This document shows, piece by piece, positions 9,079-17,045 of a stretch of 64,000 bases of DNA; positions within the stretch are counted from its first letter, which is position 1; the number at the start of each line of letters is the position of its first letter. Below the pieces are notes generated by a model, which saw nothing but the letters and a program-made list of their open reading frames with translations, was not told the origin of the DNA and did not search any database. Source of the stretch: Methylobacter sp. (GTDB lineage Bacteria; Pseudomonadota; Gammaproteobacteria; Methylococcales; Methylomonadaceae); the NCBI GenBank assembly GCA_028716975.1, contig JAQUOU010000009.1, positions 78,692-142,691 on the forward strand, given 5' to 3'. The translations under genes were made by a program, and so were the position numbers.

Positions 9079-9900
9079 ATGATGTCCCAAAGTAAAATCT
9101 TTGATTCAACTACGCTCCGCAAAACAGTGCTGGATATGGCTTACGCCGGCTCCACAGTGCATATTGGTTGTGCGTTCTCTATTATTGAGCTCTTGGCGGT
9201 TTTGTACCGGAATCATTTGCGGTATCCCGGCAATGACCCGCTTGCCGCTTGTCGTGATTACTTCGTGCTCAGCAAAGGGCATGGCGTGATGGCGCAGTAT
9301 GCGTGCTTGCGCGATCTGGGTTGGCTTAAAGATGAGGCGTTCTCGCATTATTTTTCCGACGGCAGCGATTTAAAGGGGCTATCTGATTCACGCATCCCCG
9401 GCCTGGAAGTAACTTCTGGCTCACTGGGTCATGGCTTCTCGGTGGGTGTCGGCATGGCAATGGGTGCAAAGCTGCGCGGCACGGATCAAAAAACCTACGT
9501 CTTGGTCGGTGATGGCGAAATCAATGAAGGTCCCATTTGGGAAGGCTCCCTTTTTGCGGCCCACCATGACCTGAAGAACTTCATGGTTATTATTGACGAG
9601 AACGGCTTTCAGGCGATGGGCAGTACACAAGACGTTATCAAGCTTGACTCCATACAAGCTAAATTCGAAAGCTTCGGTTTTGAAGCAACAACTATCGATG
9701 GTCATAATGAGACGGCTATTGATGGCGCAATCACCCGGTTCTGGGAAAGCGATTCGAAATCCCCGAAAGCACTCATTGCTAAAACTATCAAAGGCAAAGG
9801 GGTACCCTTCATGGAGAACAATAATATCTGGCACTATACCCGGCTTGATCCGGAAACCTACGCACAAGCCTTGTCTGCGCTGGCCGATTGCGTGCAATGA
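9079..9900 (+). CDS. Transketolase, N-terminal (ThDP-binding) subunit
   Basis: This ~273-residue protein is the pyrophosphate-binding half of a split transketolase, which moves two-carbon ketol units using thiamine diphosphate. The ThDP/Mg motif GDGEINEGPIWEG with a downstream DENGFQ is clear, and HIGCAFSIIELLAVLY plus LSKGHG are typical of the family. The start is placed at ATG 9079, eight bases after AGGCG; a TTG at 9073 and an ATG at 9082 are alternatives. It begins 13 bp after rfbH and ends overlapping the C-terminal subunit by ATGA. Its place inside a CDP-dideoxyhexose cluster suggests a role in sugar modification and not in the pentose phosphate pathway; that is inference. Confidence 0.92.
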   Translation: MMSQSKIFDSTTLRKTVLDMAYAGSTVHIGCAFSIIELLAVLYRNHLRYPGNDPLAACRDYFVLSKGHGVMAQYACLRDLGWLKDEAFSHYFSDGSDLKGLSDSRIPGLEVTSGSLGHGFSVGVGMAMGAKLRGTDQKTYVLVGDGEINEGPIWEGSLFAAHHDLKNFMVIIDENGFQAMGSTQDVIKLDSIQAKFESFGFEATTIDGHNETAIDGAITRFWESDSKSPKALIAKTIKGKGVPFMENNNIWHYTRLDPETYAQALSALADCVQ

Positions 9901-10814
9901 GAGAGGCCTTTTCAGAAGCGTTGGTTCGCCTTGCAAAGGCCGACCCCAATGTTTTGCTCCTGACGGGCGATCACGGTTATGCCTTGTTCGATAATTTTCG
10001 TAAGCAATGCCCGGCGCAATACCTCAATGCCGGCATAGCTGAACAAAACATGGTGGGAATGGCGGCGGGACTAGCCAGAACGGGCTTTAGACCTTTTGTA
10101 TATGGCTTAAGTGCGTTTATCCCGGTGCGAGTGGTTGAGCAAATAAAACTTGATGTCGCCCATGACAGATTGCCGGTAATTTTTATTGGTGATGGGGCTG
10201 GGTTTGTTTATAGCCATCTCGGCACCAGCCATCAATCAACTGAAGACATCGCCTGTATGCGATCAATACCCGACTTGTCCGTTTATTCCCCTGCGGATCG
10301 CTTTGAAGTGACGGCGTGCATGGAAATGGCCTACCATACGAAAGCGCCGGTTTATTTGCGCATGGGAAAATCCGATCGTGGAGACGTACATGGTGCTGTG
10401 CCGCAAGCAAGGATTGGTAGCTTATTGGAGACTAATCGTGGAAAAACAGGTGATATCGCCTTCATTGCTACCGGCTCTTTGGTGCGTACTGCCATGGATA
10501 TTGCAGCAGGGTCTTACCCGGATGCAACCGTTTGGAGCGCTCCCTTCATCAAACCTATTGATAGCAAGCAGGTAAGGACTATCTGTGAACAGAATCAGGC
10601 AGTCGTTGTCCTTGAAGAACACTCTGTGCTGGGCGGTCTGGGTTCTGCCATCGCTGAAATTTCCTCAGAATTTGCGCCGGTGCGCATACTACGGATTGGC
10701 GTTCGTGACCGTTTCTCACATCACTGTGGTAGCTATGAGTATTTGCTGAAAGAGCACGGCTTGAATCGTCCGGCAATTGAGCTGCGAATTCGTGATTTCC
10801 TCACTGCGGACTGA
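9897..10814 (+). CDS. Transketolase, C-terminal subunit
   Basis: This 305-residue partner carries the pyrimidine-binding and C-terminal domains of a two-subunit transketolase. The motif NAGIAEQNMVGMAAGLA contains the glutamate that activates the thiamine ring, and GTSHQSTEDIACMRSIP is the usual PYR-domain segment. The C-terminal domain starts near GDIAFIATGSLV. The ATG overlaps the TGA of the first subunit (ATGA), so equal production is expected. Split transketolases of this size occur in secondary and surface-sugar clusters, where they are proposed to attach C2 units to keto-sugars. Confidence 0.92.
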   Translation: MREAFSEALVRLAKADPNVLLLTGDHGYALFDNFRKQCPAQYLNAGIAEQNMVGMAAGLARTGFRPFVYGLSAFIPVRVVEQIKLDVAHDRLPVIFIGDGAGFVYSHLGTSHQSTEDIACMRSIPDLSVYSPADRFEVTACMEMAYHTKAPVYLRMGKSDRGDVHGAVPQARIGSLLETNRGKTGDIAFIATGSLVRTAMDIAAGSYPDATVWSAPFIKPIDSKQVRTICEQNQAVVVLEEHSVLGGLGSAIAEISSEFAPVRILRIGVRDRFSHHCGSYEYLLKEHGLNRPAIELRIRDFLTAD

Positions 10815-10817
10815 GCC

Positions 10818-11765
10818 ATGCGTTTAGCCATCTTCGGCGCCACTAGCCAGCTTGCCAAAGACTTGGTGCAATCGTTCAGTGCGCAAAGCAATCATGAACT
10901 GGCGCTTTTCGCGCGTCGTCCGGAAATTGTAGCGCAATGGCTGGCAAGCATTGGCTGGTCGGATCGATATGTCGTTGCCGATTTCACAGCTTTTAGTATG
11001 GATGAGCACTTCGATGGCATCATCAATTTCGTCGGCGTGGGAAATCCGGCACAGTCCGCAGCAATGGGGGCGTCAATTTTTGACGTGACGCTGGACTACG
11101 ATGAAATGGCGTTGGACTATGTGCGGAAGCATCCCCAGTGCCGCTATATCTTTCTGAGTAGCGGCGCCGCCTATGGCTCAAGTTTTGATGCACCGGTCGA
11201 TGAAAACACCAAGGCGGTGATTGCGATCAATAATTTGCTGCCTCAGGACTGGTACGCAGTCGCCAAACTGCACGCCGAATGCCGGCATCGCTCGCTGCCG
11301 CATTTGCCGATTGTCGATATTCGGGTGTTCAACTATTTCAGCCGCACCCAGGATATTTCGGCGCGATTTTTAATTACCGATATTTTGCGGGCTATTCGCG
11401 ATAAGACAGTATTGAAAACTTCACCCGCCTATATCATGCGTGACTTTGTTCATCCCTCTGATTTTTATAATTTGATTGCAGCTCTGCTGGCGTCGCGTGC
11501 TGCCAATACGTCAGTTGATTGTTACAGCAAAGCTCCGATTGATAAGCCGGCCTTATTGGCAGTCATGCAAGAGCAATTTGGCCTGCGTTATGAAATCGCC
11601 GAGGCTACCGCCAGTGTTAATGCAACGGGAAGCAAGCCTCATTACTACTCGCTGAATACCCGGGCTGCTGACTTTGGATATGCGCCCAACTTGACTTCCC
11701 TAGAAGGGATTCTGCTTGAAACACGAGAACTATTGCTACGTGCCCGGAAAGGTATTGGGTCATGA
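10818..11765 (+). CDS. NAD(P)-dependent epimerase/dehydratase family oxidoreductase
   Basis: This 315-residue extended SDR has an N-terminal nucleotide-binding site, IFGATSQLAKDL, a Ser in LSSGAAYG and the catalytic Tyr/Lys in WYAVAKLHAE. MRDFVHPSDFYNLI is the usual substrate-domain segment. It follows the transketolase pair by three bases and overlaps GtrA by ATGA, so it belongs to the same operon. By position it is a candidate for reducing or epimerising the keto-sugar made by RfbF/G/H, with or without the transketolase, comparable to RfbJ-type synthases. The exact reaction cannot be read from sequence. Confidence 0.82.
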   Translation: MRLAIFGATSQLAKDLVQSFSAQSNHELALFARRPEIVAQWLASIGWSDRYVVADFTAFSMDEHFDGIINFVGVGNPAQSAAMGASIFDVTLDYDEMALDYVRKHPQCRYIFLSSGAAYGSSFDAPVDENTKAVIAINNLLPQDWYAVAKLHAECRHRSLPHLPIVDIRVFNYFSRTQDISARFLITDILRAIRDKTVLKTSPAYIMRDFVHPSDFYNLIAALLASRAANTSVDCYSKAPIDKPALLAVMQEQFGLRYEIAEATASVNATGSKPHYYSLNTRAADFGYAPNLTSLEGILLETRELLLRARKGIGS

Positions 11766-12247
11766 AGAGGCGGCATAAACCAAGGAATTATAGGACAAAA
11801 CGATTAAATCACCGGCCCAAACCAGATCGTGGAGGAGTTCAGCGCGCAAATCGCCGATTTAAACCAGTACGCAGTAGTAAAATCAAACTAATCGCTAGAT
11901 TTCTATTTGTAGGGCTGATCAATACGGTTGTTGGCTACGCAATTTATGCAAGCTTAATTTTATTAAATGTGCCCTATTTAGCTGCGCTTCTTATAGCGAC
12001 CATTATGGGCGTAATTTTTAATTTTTTTAGTATTGGACGATTGGTTTTTAAGTCGCGGGGCGGGCTGATTGTTTTTGGTAAATTTATTGCTGCATATGCA
12101 GTGGTGTATTGTATAAATGCAACTGCGCTGGAAGTTTTAATTAAGCATTTCCAATTCGACCCGTATATTGGACAGGCTTTATGTGTTCCGCTGAGTGTAA
12201 TTATAAGTTGGCTCTTAATGAATTATTGGGTTTATAAAAATGACTGA
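11762..12247 (+). CDS. GtrA-family membrane protein
   Basis: The 161-residue protein carries the GtrA domain: four hydrophobic helices, FLFVGLINTVVGYAIYASL at the start of the domain and a closing ISWLLMNYWVYK. GtrA proteins are thought to flip or help present undecaprenyl-phosphate-linked sugars made by the neighbouring GT2 enzyme. An unusual ~40-residue, strongly basic N-terminal extension (many Arg/Lys/His) precedes the first helix. The start is supported by the ATGA overlap with the upstream gene, though a later alternative start cannot be excluded. It overlaps the GT2 gene by eight bases. Confidence 0.85.
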   Translation: MKRRHKPRNYRTKRLNHRPKPDRGGVQRANRRFKPVRSSKIKLIARFLFVGLINTVVGYAIYASLILLNVPYLAALLIATIMGVIFNFFSIGRLVFKSRGGLIVFGKFIAAYAVVYCINATALEVLIKHFQFDPYIGQALCVPLSVIISWLLMNYWVYKND

Positions 12248-13190
12248 TGTGAAGATGGCGAATAATAAACTGATTAGTATTGTGACCCCTTGTTACAACG
12301 AAGAAGATAATATTGAAGAGCTTTATCAGCGCGTTGCTGAGGTTATGGCGGCGCAGCCTTATGATTATGAGCATATTTGCATAGACAATTGCTCGACCGA
12401 TGGAACAATTAGAAAGATCAAGGAAATCGCGGCGCATGATAAGCGGTTAAAATTGATAGTCAACGCGCGAAATTTCGGACATATTAGATCGCCATACTAT
12501 GGCATATTGCAATCTAGGGGGGATGCCTGTGTATTGATTGCTTCCGACCTGCAAGATCCGCCTGAAATGATTGCTGAATTTATTAAAAAATGGGAGCAAG
12601 GGTATAAGACTGTGCTTGCAGTTAAGCCGGAAAGTGAAGAATCCCAATTCATGTTTAGATTGAGAAAAGCCTATTACCGTCTGATTGGGCGGATATCAGA
12701 AGTCCCATTGGTGAAAAATGCGACTGGGGCGGGCCTGTTTGATCGAGCCGTTGTCGATATTTTACGCAGCATTCAAGATCCTTATCCTTACTTCAGGGGA
12801 TTGTTATGCGAAATTGGATTCCCCATCGCATTGGTTCCATTTAAACAACCCAGAAGACGGGGAGGAATTACCAAAAATAACTTTTATACGTTATACGACA
12901 TTGCCATGCTTGGGATTACCAATCATTCCAAGGTTCCGCTACGTCTTATGGCTATAAGCGGATTTTTGCTTTCCTTCCTAAGCCTTCTTGTCGCCTTGAT
13001 TTTTTTTATCGCCAAGCTGGTCTATTGGGACTCGTTCCAATTAGGTACTGCTCCCCTTCTAATTGGTGTTTTCTTTTTTGGCGCGATTCAGGCATTCTTT
13101 ATCGGCGTGCTGGGCGAATATATAGGATCTATTCATACCCAGGTGCGTAACCTGCCACTGGTGGTAGAAATAGAACGTGTGAATTTTTGA
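12240..13190 (+). CDS. Glycosyltransferase family 2, GtrB/DPM1-like
   Basis: This 316-residue enzyme has the GT2 fold: nucleotide-binding VTPCYNEEDNIEELY, then IDNCSTDGT, and the DxD-like ASDLQDPPEMI. Two C-terminal membrane helices follow (about residues 232-300), as in GtrB and polyprenyl-phosphate hexosyltransferases. It would load a sugar from a nucleotide donor onto undecaprenyl phosphate at the cytoplasmic face, for flipping by the adjacent GtrA and use by a GT-C enzyme such as the membrane proteins at 719-4745. The A+T content is higher than in the rfb genes. This is the last gene of the first glycan block. Confidence 0.9.
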   Translation: MTDVKMANNKLISIVTPCYNEEDNIEELYQRVAEVMAAQPYDYEHICIDNCSTDGTIRKIKEIAAHDKRLKLIVNARNFGHIRSPYYGILQSRGDACVLIASDLQDPPEMIAEFIKKWEQGYKTVLAVKPESEESQFMFRLRKAYYRLIGRISEVPLVKNATGAGLFDRAVVDILRSIQDPYPYFRGLLCEIGFPIALVPFKQPRRRGGITKNNFYTLYDIAMLGITNHSKVPLRLMAISGFLLSFLSLLVALIFFIAKLVYWDSFQLGTAPLLIGVFFFGAIQAFFIGVLGEYIGSIHTQVRNLPLVVEIERVNF

Positions 13191-13730
13191 GTGTGTAGCC
13201 GTCGGAGGTATGCTATTGACCTCCTACTGGGGACTATTGAGTTCCTGCGTAGTTGGAAATCTTTTTCTGCCGAGACATTTGACTGTGGCAGAAGCTTGGT
13301 TGCAGGTGGATAGTTCATTGATTGTCTAGGGAAAATATGATGATGAAGTTACACCGCTAATGCTCGAAGCCAACAGGAAACTTCGCAAAGCCTATTGGTC
13401 ATCGGGAGCTATGCTATTGCCTGGAAGCTTCACAGTTGGCCGACCTGGTGGTGATATTCATATGCTGGCACGCTGCCAATGCGGAAATCACCTACGGTTG
13501 AACCTCAGAACTAGGAGAGATTTTAGGGCTAGTAGGCGTTTATGTTGCTGACGGGGCATGCTTGCCCGTACTTCCCGCAAAGTCACATACCTTAATAATT
13601 AGGGCGAAAGCTGATCGGAAAGGCAGAGTCCTTGCAAAACGATGAGTTCGGTGTTTTTCAGAAAATCGTCGATGAACGGCAAAAGAGCCACTGTGTTTGC
13701 AATAATTGGGGTCAGAGAAATTAATTTCTC
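13191..13730 (+). other. Intergenic stretch without a recognisable gene
   Basis: About 540 bp between the GT2 gene and the first duplicated block. Short frames exist (for example 13360-13551) but have no family resemblance or convincing ribosome site. It ends in a 'ggggtcag' motif that recurs at the IS4 remnants, so it probably contains decayed insertion-sequence material. Confidence 0.4.
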
Positions 13731-13804
13731 ATAATTTGGTTTTTGTTAAATCGAATCGAATATTTAGTAGTAAAATTGGGTTGCGGTTTTGACTAGAAAA
13801 AGTT

Positions 13805-14035
13805 ATGGCAAAGATTGATGAGATAAAAGAGGCTCTTAATACATTGAGAACAGCATTGAGCTTGTTAAGTGCTTTCATGATTGCCATTGGTGGTGCATTG
13901 GGTGCGCTTTTCAAAAGTGGTGATATTGGCGTGTTATTTTGGATGTGCGTGTTTTTCATGATTTTGTTTATTTTTGCTGGTTTTGTAGTTATAACTAAAA
14001 TCAAGCAAAAAACAAAAGAAATAGGTGAGTTATGA
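13805..14035 (+). CDS. Small two-helix membrane protein, copy 1
   Basis: This 76-residue protein has an amphipathic N-terminus (MAKIDEIKEALNTLRTAL), two membrane segments (about 20-37 and 43-64) and a basic tail (KIKQKTKEIGEL). I do not recognise a family. The ATG overlaps the next, 25-codon gene at its end (ATGA). The product is identical to that of copy 2 at 16592-16822; all four base differences between the two genes are at synonymous third positions, which argues that the protein is under selection. Small membrane toxins, holin-like proteins or membrane-stress proteins are possible roles, none shown by sequence. Confidence 0.6.
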   Translation: MAKIDEIKEALNTLRTALSLLSAFMIAIGGALGALFKSGDIGVLFWMCVFFMILFIFAGFVVITKIKQKTKEIGEL

Positions 14036-14109
14036 TGGCTATTTTTGCAATGTTAGTAATAGGTATCGCCATTTTTGCGATGTTTTTATATTTGACTAAA
14101 GCCGACTAA
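14032..14109 (+). CDS. 25-residue single-helix membrane peptide, copy 1
   Basis: MMAIFAMLVIGIAIFAMFLYLT followed by KAD is one hydrophobic helix with a short polar end. It starts four bases inside the upstream gene (ATGA), so it would be translated by coupling. An identical frame follows copy 2 (16819-16896). It is shorter than usual gene-calling limits; support comes from the overlap and conservation between copies. Confidence 0.45.
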   Translation: MMAIFAMLVIGIAIFAMFLYLTKAD

Positions 14110-14258
14110 AGCTTGGATTATTGGTCTGGAATAAATTGATTGGGGTCAGAGTCTGAGGTATCCCCACAAAATACCAATGAAAAACAATGCATTGCTGGGT
14201 AAAGTCAGGATACAAACAAAATTAAGCAGGTCTGAGCATAAGAATTCATTCTACAATA

Positions 14259-14670
14259 ATGGCTTGTAAGAAGAACCTTATGTCGATTATTAAAACACTA
14301 CACGACTTATTGAAACAATCGCTCCCCGGCATTCATGCCGCACGGCTCCAGGCACTGATGGCTGCTGTCGAAGCCGGATTAAGCGGAGCGTCTTTGTCGA
14401 TTACAGCGCTGGGGCGGGCGCTTTCGGGGCCTGCGTTTATCAAGCAGTAAATCAAACGCATGGATCGTTTAGCCGGAAATCGCCACCTCGAATCCGAACG
14501 CTTGGCGCTATAGGGGGCCATGGCCCAGTGGTTGCTGAAATCTCTGCCCCTGCCCGTGCTTATTTTCGACTGGTCACCGCTGACTGCGGATCAAAGCCAG
14601 CAACGCCTGCGCGCCTCGCTCCCCGTTGGCGCACGTGCGATCACCTTATATGAGGAAATTCATCCACGTG
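14259..14670 (+). pseudogene. IS4-family transposase, N-terminal fragment (copy 1)
   Basis: The frame starts near MSIIKTLHDLLKQSLPG and continues through SITALGRALSG, a pattern of IS4-type transposases, then is broken by TAA after FIKQ. It resumes as IKRMDRLAGNRHLESERLAL, is broken again by TAG (TAC in copy 2), and resumes through LLKSLPLPVLIFDWSPLT, which holds the first catalytic Asp. It ends abruptly at EEIHPR where the duplicated block stops. It cannot encode an active enzyme. Confidence 0.75.
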
Positions 14671-14712
14671 CCAAGGTCTAAGTGGGGTCAGGCTCTGAGG
14701 TATCCCCACAAA

Positions 14713-15042
14713 TTATTCTTCTACCAAAGTATCGAAATAGCCCGTCAGCATCGTTTGTGCGAGTTCCAAATAGGCAGCCTGCAGATCAAATGACACATAG
14801 CGGCACGCAATTCGTCCGAGAAAGATCACCGAATACGGCGAATGGTTTTGTCCACTATTGACCCTGATTTGACGTTCGATGGCGGAGCCTTTTAAACAAA
14901 TGCCGACGATCCAAAGCGCAAAGATGACGAGCGCAGCAACCAGCAAAAGATTTGCCTGACGCTCGGCTTGAATCCGGCTTTCGCAGGCTAAATCCAAGCC
15001 GTAAAGGGGAATAAATGGGGTCAGACTCGATTTATTTAACAA
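14713..15042 (-). pseudogene. IS4-family transposase, inverted C-terminal fragment
   Basis: On the minus strand this frame reads YGLDLACESRIQAERQANL, ALWIVGICLKGSAIERQI, close to the C-terminal end of the transposase remnant at 17.9-18.1 kb. It lies in opposite orientation to the N-terminal fragment just upstream, with the 'ggggtcag..ctctgaggtatcccca' end motif between them (14683-14708). It is the leftover of a second, inverted copy or of an inversion between two copies. The stretch from here to 15388 holds only IS-end-like motifs and a promoter-like TATAGT near 15350. Confidence 0.65.
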
Positions 15043-15388
15043 CGCTGCACAAATAAATAGACTCAGACTCCACTTCTATCTTTATTTCTATTTAGTGGCA
15101 GGCTGGTTAATTGCCATCCCGAGTAATAAGTCAGCGCCCAGGATAGTGCTATCTTATCAACCGGTAGGAAGTACTGATTACTTTCTGCCATGAATTTATA
15201 GCTTTTGACTAGCGTATCTTGCTTTGAGCTGTTTTAAAATTCACGAAATCATACTCACTCAGACGATTCAGGCGGGTCAACAAGCCGGCTCTTTCCGTTG
15301 TCTTCCCGTCTCGCTATCCATTTAATATAAAATGCGCGGGCATTTTGCTATAGTGATTCTTATTTTTTGGCACTGAGGTTTCTATAAG

Positions 15389-15832
15389 ATGGCATTAGCT
15401 CAGGAAGATATCGAACAAATTCAGGACTTGATAAAAAAGGTTATTTCACAGTCGCCTGAAACCCTGAATGCTAATGTGCGTTATGAACTGGATTTGCGGG
15501 AGCGAGTCATTCGCGTTGAGGAGGAGCTCAAACATCAGCGCGAGTTGATGATTGAAGGATTCAGACAAATGGAAAAGCGTTTTGAGCAGGTCGATAAGCG
15601 CTTTGAACAGGTCGATAAGCGTTTTGAGCAGATCGATAAGCGCTTTGAACAGGTCGATAAACGCTTCGAGCAAGTGGATAGACATTTCGAGCAGGTCGAT
15701 AAACATTTCGGGCAGCAACACCAGGAAATTATGGGCTTGCATCAGGAAATCAAGCAATTGATACGATGGAGTTTTGGTACTTTGTTGGCTATCGGCGGTT
15801 TGATTGTGGCGGTTTTGCGTTTGGCAGCTTAG
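15389..15832 (+). CDS. Heptad-repeat coiled-coil protein with C-terminal membrane anchor
   Basis: The 147-residue protein has a helical N-terminus, then six to seven near-perfect repeats of the heptad KRFEQVD (residues 63-111) forming a coiled coil, and one C-terminal membrane helix (WSFGTLLAIGGLIVAVLRLA). The architecture resembles widespread small 'DUF1640/DUF2730-like' tail-anchored coiled-coil proteins of unknown function. The ATG follows TTTCTATAAG without a strong Shine-Dalgarno. Its neighbours are IS remnants and two DUF1640-like genes with the same general plan. Function unknown; oligomeric membrane-bound scaffold is a guess. Confidence 0.7.
   Translation: MALAQEDIEQIQDLIKKVISQSPETLNANVRYELDLRERVIRVEEELKHQRELMIEGFRQMEKRFEQVDKRFEQVDKRFEQIDKRFEQVDKRFEQVDRHFEQVDKHFGQQHQEIMGLHQEIKQLIRWSFGTLLAIGGLIVAVLRLAA
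15575..15721 (+). repeat. 21-bp tandem repeat coding for heptads
   Basis: Seven consecutive 21-bp units, starting AAGCGTTTTGAGCAGGTCGA, of which six are close to identical and the last has drifted (KHFGQQH). Each unit is exactly one coiled-coil heptad, so gain or loss of a unit keeps both the frame and the helix register. Confidence 0.85.
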
Positions 15833-15866
15833 GACATGGCTAAAAATAACTTCCTGTTGGGAGGAT

Positions 15867-15904
15867 ACATTTGTAGGGGCGATTAAAATCGCCCCTACAA
15901 ATGT
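15867..15904 (+). repeat. Perfect 18-bp-arm palindrome
   Basis: ACATTTGTAGGGGCGATT and its exact complement are separated by AA. The core TAGGGGCGATTTTAATCGCCCC-type palindrome is of a kind dispersed in many bacterial genomes. It sits 32 bp after the coiled-coil gene and could act as a transcript end structure, though no T-run follows. Confidence 0.7.
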
Positions 15905-16103
15905 ACTCGAGCGGTATTAGGGTCAAGCGGTATTAGGGTCAGACTCGATTTATTTAACAACGCTGCAGTCGAACAGGGTACAGACTGCGGTTTTTCTCTT
16001 CTCCTCCCTCTAAAATAATTGCCTTTATGTTGCATTAACCTAACCGCAATGGACGACGCTTTTCTGCCCCATACGCATCAACTGAAAGGGCGGATATTTT
16101 TGT

Positions 16104-16114
16104 TGTGATATACT
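16104..16114 (+). promoter_or_regulatory. Extended -10 promoter element of first DUF1640-like gene
   Basis: TGTGATATACT contains an extended -10 (TGn plus TATACT). The surrounding ~45 bp (ttgttgtgatatacttcgatttagttttta) is nearly identical to the region before the paralogue at 19594, which supports a shared promoter. Confidence 0.45.
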
Positions 16115-16147
16115 TCGATTTAGTTTTTACGAGTTAGGAGAAATAAA

Positions 16148-16417
16148 ATGGCGACGATTACGTTTGATACGTTGAAATTCGCCAACACCCTAAAAGAAGC
16201 CGGTGTACCGCCCGCACAAGCGGAAGCCGAGGCAACGGCTCTTTCTGAGGTGCTGGAAGTTAATCTCAAGGAGCTGGTCACCAAGGAAGATTTGAAGCAT
16301 GAGGTGGAGTTGCTGCGCCGCGACATGCGCGACATGGAGCAACGCTTAATTATTAAGCTCGGCGCTCTCATGGCGTTTTCAATCGGCGCTGTTGCGGCTT
16401 TGGTGAAGTTGCTATAA
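16148..16417 (+). CDS. DUF1640-like coiled-coil membrane protein, paralogue A
   Basis: The 89-residue protein starts with the TFDTLKFANTLKEAGVPPAQAEA pattern of DUF1640/CCDC90-like proteins. It continues as a coiled coil (LVTKEDLKHEVELLRRDMRDM) and ends in one membrane helix (GALMAFSIGAVAALVKLL). A good ribosome site (TAGGAG) precedes the ATG. The bacterial members are of unknown function; mitochondrial relatives are inner-membrane scaffold factors. A second copy with a longer coil is at 19594-19896. Confidence 0.8.
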   Translation: MATITFDTLKFANTLKEAGVPPAQAEAEATALSEVLEVNLKELVTKEDLKHEVELLRRDMRDMEQRLIIKLGALMAFSIGAVAALVKLL

Positions 16418-16591
16418 CGGCCGTACGGCGGATCAATATCGTTTTGAAAAATGGTAGTACATCAGGGTCATGCCCCTTTAAAATCATGCATTTATGCGCT
16501 GACACCCTCCTTCCCGTATAATTTGGTTTATGTTAAATCGAATCGAATATTTAGTAGTAAAATTGGGTTGCGGTTTTGACTAGAAAAAGTT

Positions 16592-16822
16592 ATGGCAAAG
16601 ATTGATGAGATAAAAGAGGCTCTTAATACATTGAGAACAGCATTAAGTTTGTTAAGTGCTTTCATGATTGCCATTGGTGGTGCATTGGGTGCGCTTTTCA
16701 AAAGTGGTGATATTGGCGTGTTATTTTGGATGTGCGTATTTTTCATGATTTTGTTTATTTTTGCTGGTTTTGTAGTTATAACTAAGATCAAGCAAAAAAC
16801 AAAAGAAATAGGTGAGTTATGA
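16592..16822 (+). CDS. Small two-helix membrane protein, copy 2
   Basis: This gene encodes a 76-residue product identical to that of 13805-14035. The DNA differs at four sites (two near codon 18, one in the second helix, one in the Lys-rich tail), all silent. It overlaps the following 25-codon gene by ATGA. Unknown function; see copy 1 for the layout. Confidence 0.6.
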   Translation: MAKIDEIKEALNTLRTALSLLSAFMIAIGGALGALFKSGDIGVLFWMCVFFMILFIFAGFVVITKIKQKTKEIGEL

Positions 16823-16896
16823 TGGCTATTTTTGCAATGTTAGTAATAGGTATCGCCATTTTTGCGATGTTTTTATATTTGACTAAAGCCGACTAA
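16819..16896 (+). CDS. 25-residue single-helix membrane peptide, copy 2
   Basis: Identical in sequence and arrangement to 14032-14109: one hydrophobic helix, start overlapping the previous stop. Just downstream (16929 on) the IS4-type end motif begins, so the pair rides directly beside the insertion sequence. Confidence 0.45.
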   Translation: MMAIFAMLVIGIAIFAMFLYLTKAD

Positions 16897-17045
16897 AGCT
16901 TGGATTATTGGTCTGGAATAAATTGATTGGGGTCAGAGTCTGAGGTATCCCCACAAAATACCAATGAAAAACAATGCATTGCTGGGTAAAGTCAGGATAC
17001 AAACAAAATTAAGCAGGTCTGAGCATAAGAATTCATTCTACAATA

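Larger units (their letters stand above)
13731..14675 (+). repeat. Direct repeat, copy 1 (~945 bp)
   Basis: This block recurs at 16518-17462 with a constant offset of 2787 bp. By eye I count about seven substitutions, so identity is near 99%. It contains the 76- and 25-residue membrane-protein genes, an IS4 end ('ggggtcagagtctgaggtatcccca') and the first third of a transposase. Similarity stops after the codons for EEIHPR, where copy 1 changes to unrelated sequence. Confidence 0.9.

Noticed and set aside
13360..13551. A 63-codon frame after the GT2 gene
   Set aside because: No ribosome site or family similarity; rich in Arg/Cys as random frames in decayed DNA often are.
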